Shown here: positions 19,834-28,730 of the stretch, one piece after another | Position numbering within the stretch: position 1 is the first letter of the stretch | Layout of the letters: every line of letters begins with the position of its first letter | NCBI GenBank assembly: GCA_937873525.1 | Contig: CALMWJ010000050.1 | Span: 1 to 33,408, forward strand | DNA length: 33,408 nt | Origin: an uncultured Peptococcaceae bacterium | GTDB lineage: Bacteria; Bacillota; Peptococcia; DRI-13; UBA5745 | Direction: 5' to 3' | Translations under genes and position numbers: made by a program | Notes under the pieces: model-generated | What the model saw: only the letters and a program-made list of their open reading frames with translations | What the model was told of the DNA's origin: nothing | The model's database searches: none

Positions 19834-21003
19834 ATGCCCTTAGTGGTTCAGAAATACGGAGGGACTTCCGTCAGCACGGAGGAACGGAGACAACAGGTGA
19901 TCGGCAAGATCATCAAATCAAAGGAAGCGGGCAATGATGTGGTGGTGGTGGTGTCCGCCATGGGTCGGAAGGGTGATCCCTATGCCACGGACACGCTCCT
20001 GGAAATGCTGAAGTCCGTTCCGGGAAAAGCGCCGTCGGACCGCACCAAGGACATGATCGCTTCCTGCGGAGAGATCATCTCGTCCTGTGTCCTGGCTTCA
20101 TCCATCGAAGAACACGGTTATGCGGCGATGCCGCTGACCGGTTTCCAGGCGGGGATCCAGACCAACAATGAATTCACCAACGGCCTTGTGGAAAAGGTCG
20201 ATACAAGCCGCATCCGGCAGATCCTGGCCACGGGCGCCATTGCCGTTGTGGCCGGATTCCAGGGCTGCAACGTTGAAAACGATCTGGTAACCTTGGGCCG
20301 CGGCGGCAGCGATACCACGGCCATTGCCTTGGGCGGAGCCATGAACGCTGAAGAAGTGATCATTTATACGGATGTGCCGGGCATCGCCTACACAGACCCC
20401 CGGATCATCCCCTCCGTACCGTTCCTTAAATCCATCGATTTTGCGCCCATGTATATCCTGGCCCGGACCGGGGCCAAGGTGGTCCATTACCGGGCTATTG
20501 AAACGGCGATCCAATTCAACCGGCCTTTCTGGGTGCGTTCAACCTTTTCCGAGGATCCCGGAACATTGATCGGGCAGAAAGGGGAGGCGCCGGGCGGACT
20601 GTTTGGCATCTCCCTGATGAAGGACCTGGTCCTGGCTTATCGGAAAAAAGACCCGTGCAAGCTTTTGGAAGAGCTGGCGGTCAACGAATGGTTCTACCGC
20701 CAGCATCCGCAGCGGGCGTCGGTCATTCTATCTCCGGAGAAGGTATGGAAGGTTCCCGCCGATTGCCAGATCAAAGAAGTCAGCATCATTACGCTGCAGT
20801 GGGATCCCGAAGCCGGCATCACACCGGAAACCGTTGCGACCGCCCTGGACAGTCACGGCATCGTAAGGGAGGCCTATTTCCCCGTTCCCCAAGGCGGCGC
20901 ATGGGCCATCGAAAGCGCCCGTTCCAAGGAAGCGATCCTCGCATTGTACCGGGCGCCGCTGCATAAAAGAACCCCAGAGAATCGGGAACAAACCAGCAAA
21001 TAA
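19834..21003 (+). CDS. Aspartate kinase with atypical C-terminal region
   Basis: VVQKYGGTSVS, NDLVTLGRGGSDTTAIALGGAMNAEEVIIYTDVPGIAYTDPRI, ARTGAKVVHYRAIETA. The C-terminal ~140 aa do not show the usual ACT motifs clearly. Confidence 0.9.
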   Translation: MPLVVQKYGGTSVSTEERRQQVIGKIIKSKEAGNDVVVVVSAMGRKGDPYATDTLLEMLKSVPGKAPSDRTKDMIASCGEIISSCVLASSIEEHGYAAMPLTGFQAGIQTNNEFTNGLVEKVDTSRIRQILATGAIAVVAGFQGCNVENDLVTLGRGGSDTTAIALGGAMNAEEVIIYTDVPGIAYTDPRIIPSVPFLKSIDFAPMYILARTGAKVVHYRAIETAIQFNRPFWVRSTFSEDPGTLIGQKGEAPGGLFGISLMKDLVLAYRKKDPCKLLEELAVNEWFYRQHPQRASVILSPEKVWKVPADCQIKEVSIITLQWDPEAGITPETVATALDSHGIVREAYFPVPQGGAWAIESARSKEAILALYRAPLHKRTPENREQTSK

Positions 21004-21016
21004 TGCATAAGTATAC

Positions 21017-21061
21017 ACGTGTCTGCGATCCGAAACGTATTGCATCCGGAAGCAGACACGT
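21017..21061 (+). terminator. Probable terminator-type hairpin after the asd-aspartokinase operon
   Basis: Perfect 10-bp inverted repeat ACGTGTCTGC/GCAGACACGT, followed by AT-rich TTATAATTATAA. Confidence 0.5.
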
Positions 21062-21122
21062 TATAATTATAACGGTGTTTATTGAATTGTATTGTGGTGT
21101 ATTCTCAATAAGCGGAAATAAA

Positions 21123-21151
21123 TTGTCACCCGGCAGCCGATACGATATAAT
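21123..21151 (+). promoter_or_regulatory. Sigma-A promoter of pyc
   Basis: TTGTCA -17 nt- TATAAT. Confidence 0.75.
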
Positions 21152-21177
21152 AATGAAATAAACCGAAATCATGCAGA

Positions 21178-21222
21178 CAAGGCATGGGGCGGATCAATGA
21201 CTGCGCTCCCTGCCTGTTTTTT
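21178..21222 (+). terminator. Terminator-like hairpin inside the pyc 5' leader (candidate attenuator)
   Basis: CA(a)GGCA(t)GGGGCG - 12-nt loop - CGCTCC(c)TGCCTG followed by TTTTTT, between the pyc promoter and the pyc SD. Confidence 0.6.
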
Positions 21223-21238
21223 AGGCGGAGGTATTAAA

Positions 21239-24200
21239 ATGCATAAAATCGAAAAAGTCATGGTGGCCAACCGGGGAGAAATCGCCGTCAGGATCTTCCG
21301 GGCTTGCAATGAGCTGGGACTTAAAACTTTAGCCATCCATTCCAGGGAAGACATGTATAGCCTTTTCCGCACGAAGGCGGACGAGTCTTATTTGGTGGGC
21401 GAAAATTTAAGCCCCCTTGCCGCCTATCTGGACATTGATCGGATCATATCCCTGGCCCAGCGCAAGCGTGTGGATGCCATCCATCCCGGTTACGGCTTTT
21501 TGTCGGAGAATCCGGATTTTGCCGCCGCCTGCGAAAAGGCCGGGATCATCTTTATCGGTCCTCCCGCCGAGGTTCTGCAAAAGGTCGGCGACAAGATCAA
21601 CGCCAAACAGGTGGCGAAGTGCTGCGGGGTTCCCACCATTCCCGGCAGCGAAGCGCCGCTTCAATCCGTGGAGGAAGCGGTTTCTCTGGCGGAAGAATTC
21701 GGATACCCGGTGATCCTCAAAGCGGCGGCCGGCGGCGGCGGGCGCGGTATGCGCCTGGCCAGCAACGAGGCTGAGCTGAAAGACGGATATTGCATGGTTA
21801 AGACGGAGGCCCGCAAAGCTTTCGGCAACGACGATATTTTTATCGAGAAGTATCTGGTCAATCCCAAACATATTGAAGTCCAGATCCTGGCGGACCAGCA
21901 TGGCAATGTGGTCCATCTGTTCGAACGGGACTGCTCCGTCCAGCGACGTTACCAAAAAGTCGTGGAATATGCGCCGGCATTCACCGTGTCCGAAGAGATC
22001 CGCCAGGCTTTGTATCGCGATGCCGTGGCCATTGCCAAGGATGTCAACTATATCAACGCCGGAACGGTGGAGTTCCTGGTGGACAGCACCGGCCGTTATT
22101 ATTTCATTGAAATGAATCCTCGGATCCAGGTGGAGCATACGGTCACAGAAATGGTGACCGGCATCGACCTGGTGCAGGCTCAGGTCCTGATCGCGGAAGG
22201 CTATGCCCTGAACTCACCGGAAATTGGCATCACATCTCAGGAAAGCATCCAGATGAGAGGCTTTTCGATCCAGTGCCGCGTCACCACAGAGGATCCTCGC
22301 AACAACTTTCTGCCAGACACCGGAAAAATCACCACATACCGCAGCGGCGGCGGCTTCGGCGTCCGTCTGGACGCAGGCAATGCCTTTGCCGGGGCTGAGA
22401 TCAGCCCTTATTATGACAGCCTGCTGGTGAAGATCACCACCCATGACCGCACGTTTTTGGGCGCCATCAAGAAATCCCTTCGTTCCATCGGAGAGATCCG
22501 GGTCCGTGGCGTGAAGACCAACATCGCCTTCATCTACAACATTTTACGAAACTCTGTTTTCCAATCCGGCATGTGCCATACGAAATTTATTGACGAGACA
22601 CCGGAACTTTTTGACATCGAGCCCTCCCAGGACCGGGCCACCAAGGTCCTCAGATTCCTGGGGGAGAAGATCCTTAACGAGGAGATTACCTGCAAACCCA
22701 GCTTTGACAAGCTGCGGGTGCCCGAAGGCTATGAACAGGCCCCTCAGGGCGGTCTCAAACAGCTGCTGGATACCCAAGGCCCGGAAGCGGTGCAGCGCTG
22801 GATCCTGGACCAAAAGAAGCTCCTGATCACGGATACGACCCTGCGGGATGCCCATCAATCCCTTTTGGCCACCCGGCTGCGGACCCGCGATATGCTGAAG
22901 ATCGCGCCGGCCACCGCGCATGTGCTGAAAGATACGTTTTCCTTGGAAATGTGGGGCGGTGCCACCTTTGATGTAGCTTACCGGTTCCTCAAGGAATCCC
23001 CTTGGGTGCGTCTTGAAGAATTGCGGCAGCGCATGCCCAACGTCCTTTTCCAGATGCTTTTCCGGGGCGCCAATGCGGTAGGGTATACCAACTACCCTGA
23101 CAACGTGATCAAATCCTTTGTTCGGGAAGCCGCTGAAAGCGGCATCGACGTCTTCCGGATTTTTGACTCCCTGAACTGGCTTCCCGGCATGGAGCTGGCC
23201 ATTGAGGAAGTCTTGAAATGCGGCAAGATCGCCGAGGGAACCATATGCTATACCGGGGACATCGACGATCCGGGACGGGATAAATACAATCTCGAATATT
23301 ACGTGAAAATGGGCAAGGAGCTGGAGCGCCGCGGCATCCACACCCTGGCCATCAAGGATATGTCCGGGCTTCTGAAGCCTTATGCCGCCCGAAAACTGGT
23401 AACAGCCCTCAAAAATGAAGTCGGTGTGCCGATCCATCTGCACAGTCACGATACCAGCGGCAACCAGATCGCAACCTATTTGATGGCCTCCGAAGCTGGC
23501 GTCGACATCGTGGACTGCGCCATCAGCAGCCTGTCTTCCTTGACCAGCCAGCCTTCCATGAATTCTTTGGTGGCCGCGCTGCAGGGGACGGAGCGGGATA
23601 CCGGTTTTTCTCTGGAGGAGCTCCAAAAGCTTTCCAAGTATTGGGAGGATGTCCGTCCGATGTACCAGCAGTTCGAGGCGGACATGAGGACACCCAACGC
23701 GGACATCTACCGGTATGAGATCCCCGGCGGCCAATACACCAACCTGAAGCCCCAAGTGGAAAGTCTGGGGCTGGGCCATCGTTTTGACGAGGTCAAAGAA
23801 AAGTACCGTGAGGTCAATGATATCCTCGGGGATATCGTCAAAGTCACACCATCCTCAAAGATGGTGGGGGATCTGGCCATTTTCATGGTTCAGAACAACT
23901 TGGACAAAGGCAATCTCGTGGAGGAAGGCAACCGTCTGAATTTCCCGGACTCGGTGGTCAGCTATTTCAAAGGCATGATGGGACAGCCAGCAGGCGGCTT
24001 CCCCAAGGACCTGCAGCAGGTTGTCCTGAAAGGCGAGGCTCCGATCACTTGCCGGCCTGGCGAATTGCTGCCGCCGGTGGATTTCGACCAGGTATTCGTC
24101 CAGCTTTCCGAGAAGCTTAAACGGGAGCCCACCAGCCGGGACATGATCGGATGGTGCCTCTATCCAAAAGTTCTGGAAGACTTCATCAAATACCGACATG

Positions 24201-24661
24201 AAAATGCGGATATCAGCCGAATGGAGACTTCGGTTTTCTTCATGGGCATGGTCCCTGGCGAAACCACCGAGCTGACCATTGAAGACGGCAAAACCTTGAT
24301 GATCAAATACATCGGACCCGGCGAAGTCAACGAGGACGGCACCCGGAATGTTCATTTCGAGCTGAACGGCATCCGGCGTGAAGTGTCCTGCAAGGACAAG
24401 GCCATCGAAGGAAAAATTTCAAAAGTCCGCATGGCGGATCCTCATGACAAACAGCAGATCGGTTCCAGCCTGCCCGGCGCCGTATCCAAGATCCTGGTCA
24501 AGGAAGGCGCGGAAGTCAAAGAGAATCAGGCTCTGGCAGTAATCGAAGCGATGAAGATGGAAGTCAGCATCGTAGCGCCGGTAGCCGGAATCGTCAAGAC
24601 GATCATGATCCGGGAAGGTCAAAGCGTCAAAGCCGGTGAACTGCTGATCACCTTGGGCTGA
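21239..24661 (+). CDS. pyc: Pyruvate carboxylase, single-chain (biotin carboxylase, carboxyltransferase, BCCP)
   Basis: VMVANRGEIAVRIFRACNELG; GGGGRGMR; FIEMNPRIQVEHTVTE; DTTLRDAHQSLLATR; C-terminal biotin motif EAMKMEV. ATG 21239 has SD GGCGGAGG; the upstream in-frame ATG at 21197 is less likely. Confidence 0.97.
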   Translation: MHKIEKVMVANRGEIAVRIFRACNELGLKTLAIHSREDMYSLFRTKADESYLVGENLSPLAAYLDIDRIISLAQRKRVDAIHPGYGFLSENPDFAAACEKAGIIFIGPPAEVLQKVGDKINAKQVAKCCGVPTIPGSEAPLQSVEEAVSLAEEFGYPVILKAAAGGGGRGMRLASNEAELKDGYCMVKTEARKAFGNDDIFIEKYLVNPKHIEVQILADQHGNVVHLFERDCSVQRRYQKVVEYAPAFTVSEEIRQALYRDAVAIAKDVNYINAGTVEFLVDSTGRYYFIEMNPRIQVEHTVTEMVTGIDLVQAQVLIAEGYALNSPEIGITSQESIQMRGFSIQCRVTTEDPRNNFLPDTGKITTYRSGGGFGVRLDAGNAFAGAEISPYYDSLLVKITTHDRTFLGAIKKSLRSIGEIRVRGVKTNIAFIYNILRNSVFQSGMCHTKFIDETPELFDIEPSQDRATKVLRFLGEKILNEEITCKPSFDKLRVPEGYEQAPQGGLKQLLDTQGPEAVQRWILDQKKLLITDTTLRDAHQSLLATRLRTRDMLKIAPATAHVLKDTFSLEMWGGATFDVAYRFLKESPWVRLEELRQRMPNVLFQMLFRGANAVGYTNYPDNVIKSFVREAAESGIDVFRIFDSLNWLPGMELAIEEVLKCGKIAEGTICYTGDIDDPGRDKYNLEYYVKMGKELERRGIHTLAIKDMSGLLKPYAARKLVTALKNEVGVPIHLHSHDTSGNQIATYLMASEAGVDIVDCAISSLSSLTSQPSMNSLVAALQGTERDTGFSLEELQKLSKYWEDVRPMYQQFEADMRTPNADIYRYEIPGGQYTNLKPQVESLGLGHRFDEVKEKYREVNDILGDIVKVTPSSKMVGDLAIFMVQNNLDKGNLVEEGNRLNFPDSVVSYFKGMMGQPAGGFPKDLQQVVLKGEAPITCRPGELLPPVDFDQVFVQLSEKLKREPTSRDMIGWCLYPKVLEDFIKYRHENADISRMETSVFFMGMVPGETTELTIEDGKTLMIKYIGPGEVNEDGTRNVHFELNGIRREVSCKDKAIEGKISKVRMADPHDKQQIGSSLPGAVSKILVKEGAEVKENQALAVIEAMKMEVSIVAPVAGIVKTIMIREGQSVKAGELLITLG

Positions 24662-24673
24662 AAATAGCAATCC

Positions 24674-24713
24674 AAAACAACAGGCAGGAGGCGCGTCTCC
24701 TGCCTGTTGTTTT
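24674..24713 (+). terminator. Rho-independent terminator after pyc
   Basis: Perfect 17-bp stem AAAACAACAGGCAGGAG/CTCCTGCCTGTTGTTTT with 6-nt loop GCGCGT. Confidence 0.93.
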
Positions 24714-24742
24714 CAACAACCAAGACATAGGCGGGTGAATCC

Positions 24743-25645
24743 ATGAAAAAAGTTGCGTCGGTTTATATTATCCTGGCTGCCGCCTTGTGGGGCGGGACGG
24801 GTGTTTTTGTAAGGAACCTTAGCGCCGCAGGCCTCTCCCCGGTGCAGATCGCCGTGGTTCGTGTGACGGTGTCCGCAGTGGTCATGCTGGTGTATCTTCT
24901 TGCAAAGGATCCCCGGCTATTGCGGATCGATCTGAAGCATTGGGTCTATTTTTTCGGCACCGGGATGCTTAGCCTGAGCTTCTTCAATGTCTGCTATTTC
25001 ACGGCCATTCAGTACAGCACCCTGGCGGCTGCCGCCGCGTTGCTCTACACGGCGCCGACCTTTGTCATGCTTTTATCCGTGCTGGTCTTTCATGAACCCA
25101 TGAGCTGCAGGAAGTTTCTGGCTTTAGCCATGACCTTTGCCGGCACGGTCCTGGTGACCGGTGTCCTGGCCGGCAATGGCGGGGTATTGGAAGGAAAAGC
25201 GATCCTGGCTGGGCTCGGCGCCGGATTCGGCTACGCGCTCTACAGCATTTTCGGCAAAGTCGCTTTGAATCATTATCATCCGGCGACCGTCAGTTTCTAT
25301 ACGTTCGTTTTTGGATTCATGGGGCTTATTCCCTTTGCACATATGGGCAGCGCGGTTCACCTGCTCTTTTTGCCCCAAACCTTGATCAATGGCTTGGGCA
25401 TCGGTGTTCTGTGCTGTATGCTGCCCTATTTATTTTACTCCATGGGCCTGGCCAGAGTGGAAGCCAGCCGGGCAGCGATCCTTGCCGCGGCGGAACCTGC
25501 GGTGGCGGCGTGGCTGGGCATTGCCTTTTTTCAAGAAGCGCTGACCTTGGTCAAACTGCTCGGCATGGCATTCATTCTCGGCGCGATCGGGATCCTCAAT
25601 ACAAAAAGCGGCGGCAAAGATGCCTCTGCCAGGGAAGCCTCATAA
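24743..25645 (+). CDS. EamA/DMT family transporter
   Basis: 10-TM pattern; duplicated EamA halves (LWGGTGVFVRNLSAAGLSPVQIAVVRV; EPAVAAWLGIAFFQEALTLVKLLGMAFILGAIGI). Confidence 0.88.
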   Translation: MKKVASVYIILAAALWGGTGVFVRNLSAAGLSPVQIAVVRVTVSAVVMLVYLLAKDPRLLRIDLKHWVYFFGTGMLSLSFFNVCYFTAIQYSTLAAAAALLYTAPTFVMLLSVLVFHEPMSCRKFLALAMTFAGTVLVTGVLAGNGGVLEGKAILAGLGAGFGYALYSIFGKVALNHYHPATVSFYTFVFGFMGLIPFAHMGSAVHLLFLPQTLINGLGIGVLCCMLPYLFYSMGLARVEASRAAILAAAEPAVAAWLGIAFFQEALTLVKLLGMAFILGAIGILNTKSGGKDASAREAS

Positions 25646-25673
25646 AGAAATTCCATGCGGAAGGGAAGGATTG

Positions 25674-25703
25674 TTGATTGAAGCATATAAAAAATGATAT
25701 GAT
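25674..25703 (+). promoter_or_regulatory. Putative promoter of the small membrane-protein operon
   Basis: TTGATT -18 nt- TATGAT in an AT-rich spacer. Confidence 0.4.
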
Positions 25704-25731
25704 ATAAAAAAGTCCAAAAGGAGGAGCCGCC

Positions 25732-26034
25732 ATGGAAGAAGCTTTGATGAAAGAACTGGAAAACCTGCGCGAAGAGAATCAGATCCTGAGGGCCTCTCTG
25801 GAAGAAGTCCGCAAGGAAGGCTTCGATCAGGAACCGGCCTCTTTCGACGACCTGCTGAAGGATTTTGGAGGCAAGCTGAATAAGGTTCTGGAACAAGTCA
25901 AAGACCAGCTCAAGGAACCCACTGCAAAAGCGGCGGAAAAGCTGGAAGTCCAAATGGAAAAGAATCCGGTGCCCTTTTTATTGGCTGCCTTTGGCGCCGG
26001 TTATGTGATCAGCCGTTTGCTGGATCGGAGATGA
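25732..26034 (+). CDS. Small protein with N-terminal coiled coil and C-terminal TM, ElaB/YqjD/DUF883-like
   Basis: ENLREENQILRASLEE coiled coil; C-terminal VQMEKNPVPFLLAAFGAGYVISRLLDRR; SD AGGAGG. Confidence 0.65.
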   Translation: MEEALMKELENLREENQILRASLEEVRKEGFDQEPASFDDLLKDFGGKLNKVLEQVKDQLKEPTAKAAEKLEVQMEKNPVPFLLAAFGAGYVISRLLDRR

Positions 26035-26038
26035 TTAT

Positions 26039-26314
26039 ATGGAAGAGATCACCCGGTATATCCTGAATATGCTTGAAATTATGGAGACTGAGCTGAAACT
26101 GATCCGGATCGGCATGGCCAAAACGGCAAAAGGCATCAGCTGGTTCGGCATGGGCGTATTTTTACTGGGGCTGGGCTTGATTCTTCTGGCTTGGACTATT
26201 TTTACCGGTCTCACCCTTTTGATCGGCAAAGTTGGCGCCGGATTGGTCACCTCGATCCTGATCCTGCTGTTGGGAGGTGCTTTTCTGTGGAAAGGAAGCA
26301 AGACCTTGAAGTAG
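26039..26314 (+). CDS. Small two-TM membrane protein, YqjE/holin-superfamily-III-like
   Basis: 91 aa: amphipathic N-terminus, two TM segments (GMGVFLLGLGLILLAWTIFTGLTLLIG; GLVTSILILLLGGAFLW); starts 4 nt after the upstream stop. Confidence 0.6.
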   Translation: MEEITRYILNMLEIMETELKLIRIGMAKTAKGISWFGMGVFLLGLGLILLAWTIFTGLTLLIGKVGAGLVTSILILLLGGAFLWKGSKTLK

Positions 26315-26538
26315 AAGCCCGGGAGCAAGCCAAGCTTGAGGAAGCAAAAGCCCGCCTATTAGACAATGCCCAGGCGCTGACCTTCCGAAAATATGTTGAA
26401 CAGCATCCGGCAATCGCGCTGGCCGGCGCTTTTTTTACCGGGATCCTCCTCGGGGGCTCTTTGAACGTCAAGGAACAGATTCGTGATATGACCATGCAAA
26501 CTTTGAAGAAAGATCTTCTGCGAAAGCTTTTCAAATAA
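26287..26538 (+). CDS. Small charged protein with one central hydrophobic segment, third gene of the set
   Basis: GTG at 26287 with GGGAGG SD inside the upstream ORF; ERKQDLEVEAREQAKLEEAKARLLDNAQALTFRKYVEQHPAIALAGAFFTGILLGGSL. Confidence 0.65.
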   Translation: MERKQDLEVEAREQAKLEEAKARLLDNAQALTFRKYVEQHPAIALAGAFFTGILLGGSLNVKEQIRDMTMQTLKKDLLRKLFK

Positions 26539-26703
26539 TCTCCGAGGTTCGGGGCACAAATCAGAATTTCGGGCGCAAAGCCGGCCATGGCTGAGCGCCT
26601 TCTTAAATGAGCTACAATTTAATCTGGATTTATGGTATATTGTACAATTAGAGAAATGAAATAAACGGGTCGATCAGAATATGATTTTGAGGGGGATATT
26701 TTT

Positions 26704-27960
26704 ATGAGCATCCATTCCATGGCGGCCAGCCATGCAGCCGGTAAAGGCAGCGAGCCCGATTCCGTGTTCGCGGTGGTATCCAGAGTCCGTGAAGCCCAGA
26801 AACAGCCTGATGCCGATCAAATCGTTGACGGCTCCATCGGCGCGATTTTCGATGAGAAAGGGCAGTTCTCCATTTTGCCCGTCGTCAATGAGCTATACCG
26901 CCAGCTGACGCCGGATGACCTGATGAATTATGCGACCATCACCGGATCGCCGGAATTCCTGCAGGCCGCCATCGACTATACCTTCCAGGGATTCCAGCCG
27001 GCAGGGACCATCGCCAAAGCGGTAGGGACGCCCGGCGGCACCGGCGCCATCCGATCGATGATTTACAATTATCTCAACAATGGCGAAACGGTCCTGATCC
27101 CGGACTGGTACTGGGCGCCTTACAAAACCATTGCCGAGGAGAACCAACGGCGGGCAGAAACCTACACCATGTTTGATGAGGATCTTAAATTTTCAACAAC
27201 GGATCTGAAGGCGAAGGTCAAGGCGCTGCTTCAGAAGCAGGATAATGTGCTGGTGCTATTCAACACACCCGGACACAATCCCACCGGCTACAGCATGTCT
27301 CTGGAAGACTGGTCGGATCTGATTCCCTTCTTCAAAGCCTGTGCCCTTGAAACCGGCAAGCATATCGTGATCGGCCTGGACATGGCGTATGTGGATTATT
27401 GCGGAGACCCCATAGAAGCGCGCCGTTTCCTTGGGATGTTCAAGGATCTGCCGGAAAACCTCTTCGTTGCCATCGCCTTCAGCATGTCTAAATCCTTCCT
27501 GGTCTATGGTATGCGTTCCGGGGCTTTGATCGGATTCTCCACATCCGCGGAAATCATGAACGATTTCTCCAACATCCATTCCTTCTCCGGCCGCGGCACC
27601 TGGTCCAACGGTTCCCGAGGCGCTCAGCAGCTGTTGGCTAAAATTGTGAGGGATCCCGCTTTGACGGCCCGTGCCAATAAAGAACGCCAGGCGTTGGCCC
27701 AGCTGGTCATCGACCGTGCCAACATTTTCGTCAGGGAGGCTGCGGAAGCGGGCCTGAGGATCCTGCCTTATTTCGGGGGATTCTTTATCACCATTCCTGC
27801 GAAAGACCCGAAAGCTTTGGCGAAGAAGCTCGAGGAAGAAAAGGTTTTCCTTGTGCCGATGGCCAAGGGGATCCGTCTGGCGGTTTGCGCCGTTCCGAAA
27901 TCAAAAATGCCCGGACTGGCCGGTCGTATTAAAAAAGCCATGGACGCCATCGAAGGGTAA
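26704..27960 (+). CDS. Class I/II PLP-dependent aminotransferase (aspartate/aromatic type)
   Basis: NTPGHNPTGYSMS, GLDMAYVDY, SMSKSFLVYGMRSGALIG (PLP lysine region). Confidence 0.88.
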   Translation: MSIHSMAASHAAGKGSEPDSVFAVVSRVREAQKQPDADQIVDGSIGAIFDEKGQFSILPVVNELYRQLTPDDLMNYATITGSPEFLQAAIDYTFQGFQPAGTIAKAVGTPGGTGAIRSMIYNYLNNGETVLIPDWYWAPYKTIAEENQRRAETYTMFDEDLKFSTTDLKAKVKALLQKQDNVLVLFNTPGHNPTGYSMSLEDWSDLIPFFKACALETGKHIVIGLDMAYVDYCGDPIEARRFLGMFKDLPENLFVAIAFSMSKSFLVYGMRSGALIGFSTSAEIMNDFSNIHSFSGRGTWSNGSRGAQQLLAKIVRDPALTARANKERQALAQLVIDRANIFVREAAEAGLRILPYFGGFFITIPAKDPKALAKKLEEEKVFLVPMAKGIRLAVCAVPKSKMPGLAGRIKKAMDAIEG

Positions 27961-28033
27961 ATCGCTTCGAATACGGGAAGACCGGCCCGATTCTCCGGGC
28001 GCTGACCGAGCAAATCGATAGGAGGCCGAAGCC

Positions 28034-28729
28034 ATGGAAGAAAAGAAGATCCTGGTCGTCGACGATGATGAGAATATCTGCCGCTTGCTGAAAATGTACC
28101 TTGACAATGAAGGCTTCAAGGTTTTCATTGCCAATGAAGGGGCGAAAGCCCTGGCGTTTTTCGAAAAAGAGGATATTGACCTGATTATTCTGGACATCAT
28201 GCTTCCGGTTATGAATGGGTGGGAGGTCTGCCGGGCGGTTCGCAAAACCAGCACGGTGCCGATCATCATGCTGACTGCCAGGGATATGCTGGAGGATAAG
28301 CTGCAAGGCTTTGACTACGGAGCGGATGACTATATGGTCAAGCCTTTTGAAACCAAGGAGCTGGTCGCCAGGGTCAAAGCCCGGCTGAGAGAAAAGCCGG
28401 AAGCCGACGAAGAAAATGGTTCGAAGCCCATCCTATCGGCGGGCAATCTGCAGGTGGATCTGGGCAGATACCAGGTCCGTCTTGGCGAGGGCGTCGTTGA
28501 GCTTAAGCCAAAGGAGATCCAGCTTCTTTATTTTTTGCTGCAGCACAAAAATATGGTTTTTTCCAGGGAACAGTTGCTTGAAAAGGTCTGGGGATACAGT
28601 TATTACGGCGACACCCGGACGGTGGATGTGCACGTCAAGCGGCTTCGCGAGAAGCTGGAGAAACCGGAAAACACATGGCAGATCAAAACGGTTTGGGGCG
28701 TAGGCTACAAGCTGGAGGGCGAGTCATAG
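28034..28729 (+). CDS. OmpR/PhoP-family response regulator
   Basis: Receiver KILVVDDDENICRLLKMYL, DLIILDIMLPVMNG, K in YMVKPFETKEL; C-terminal winged helix (LKPKEIQLLYFLLQHKNMVFSREQLLEKVWGYSYYGDTRTVDVHVKRLREKLE). Confidence 0.95.
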   Translation: MEEKKILVVDDDENICRLLKMYLDNEGFKVFIANEGAKALAFFEKEDIDLIILDIMLPVMNGWEVCRAVRKTSTVPIIMLTARDMLEDKLQGFDYGADDYMVKPFETKELVARVKARLREKPEADEENGSKPILSAGNLQVDLGRYQVRLGEGVVELKPKEIQLLYFLLQHKNMVFSREQLLEKVWGYSYYGDTRTVDVHVKRLREKLEKPENTWQIKTVWGVGYKLEGES

Positions 28730-28730
28730 T

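Noticed and set aside
22544-23779. 411-aa minus-strand ORF opposite pyc
   Set aside because: Shadow ORF of a strongly conserved coding sequence; its protein has no recognisable motifs.
26039-26314. Holin-like gene as evidence of a prophage
   Set aside because: Holin-superfamily-III/YqjE-like proteins are common chromosomal genes; no other phage genes nearby.
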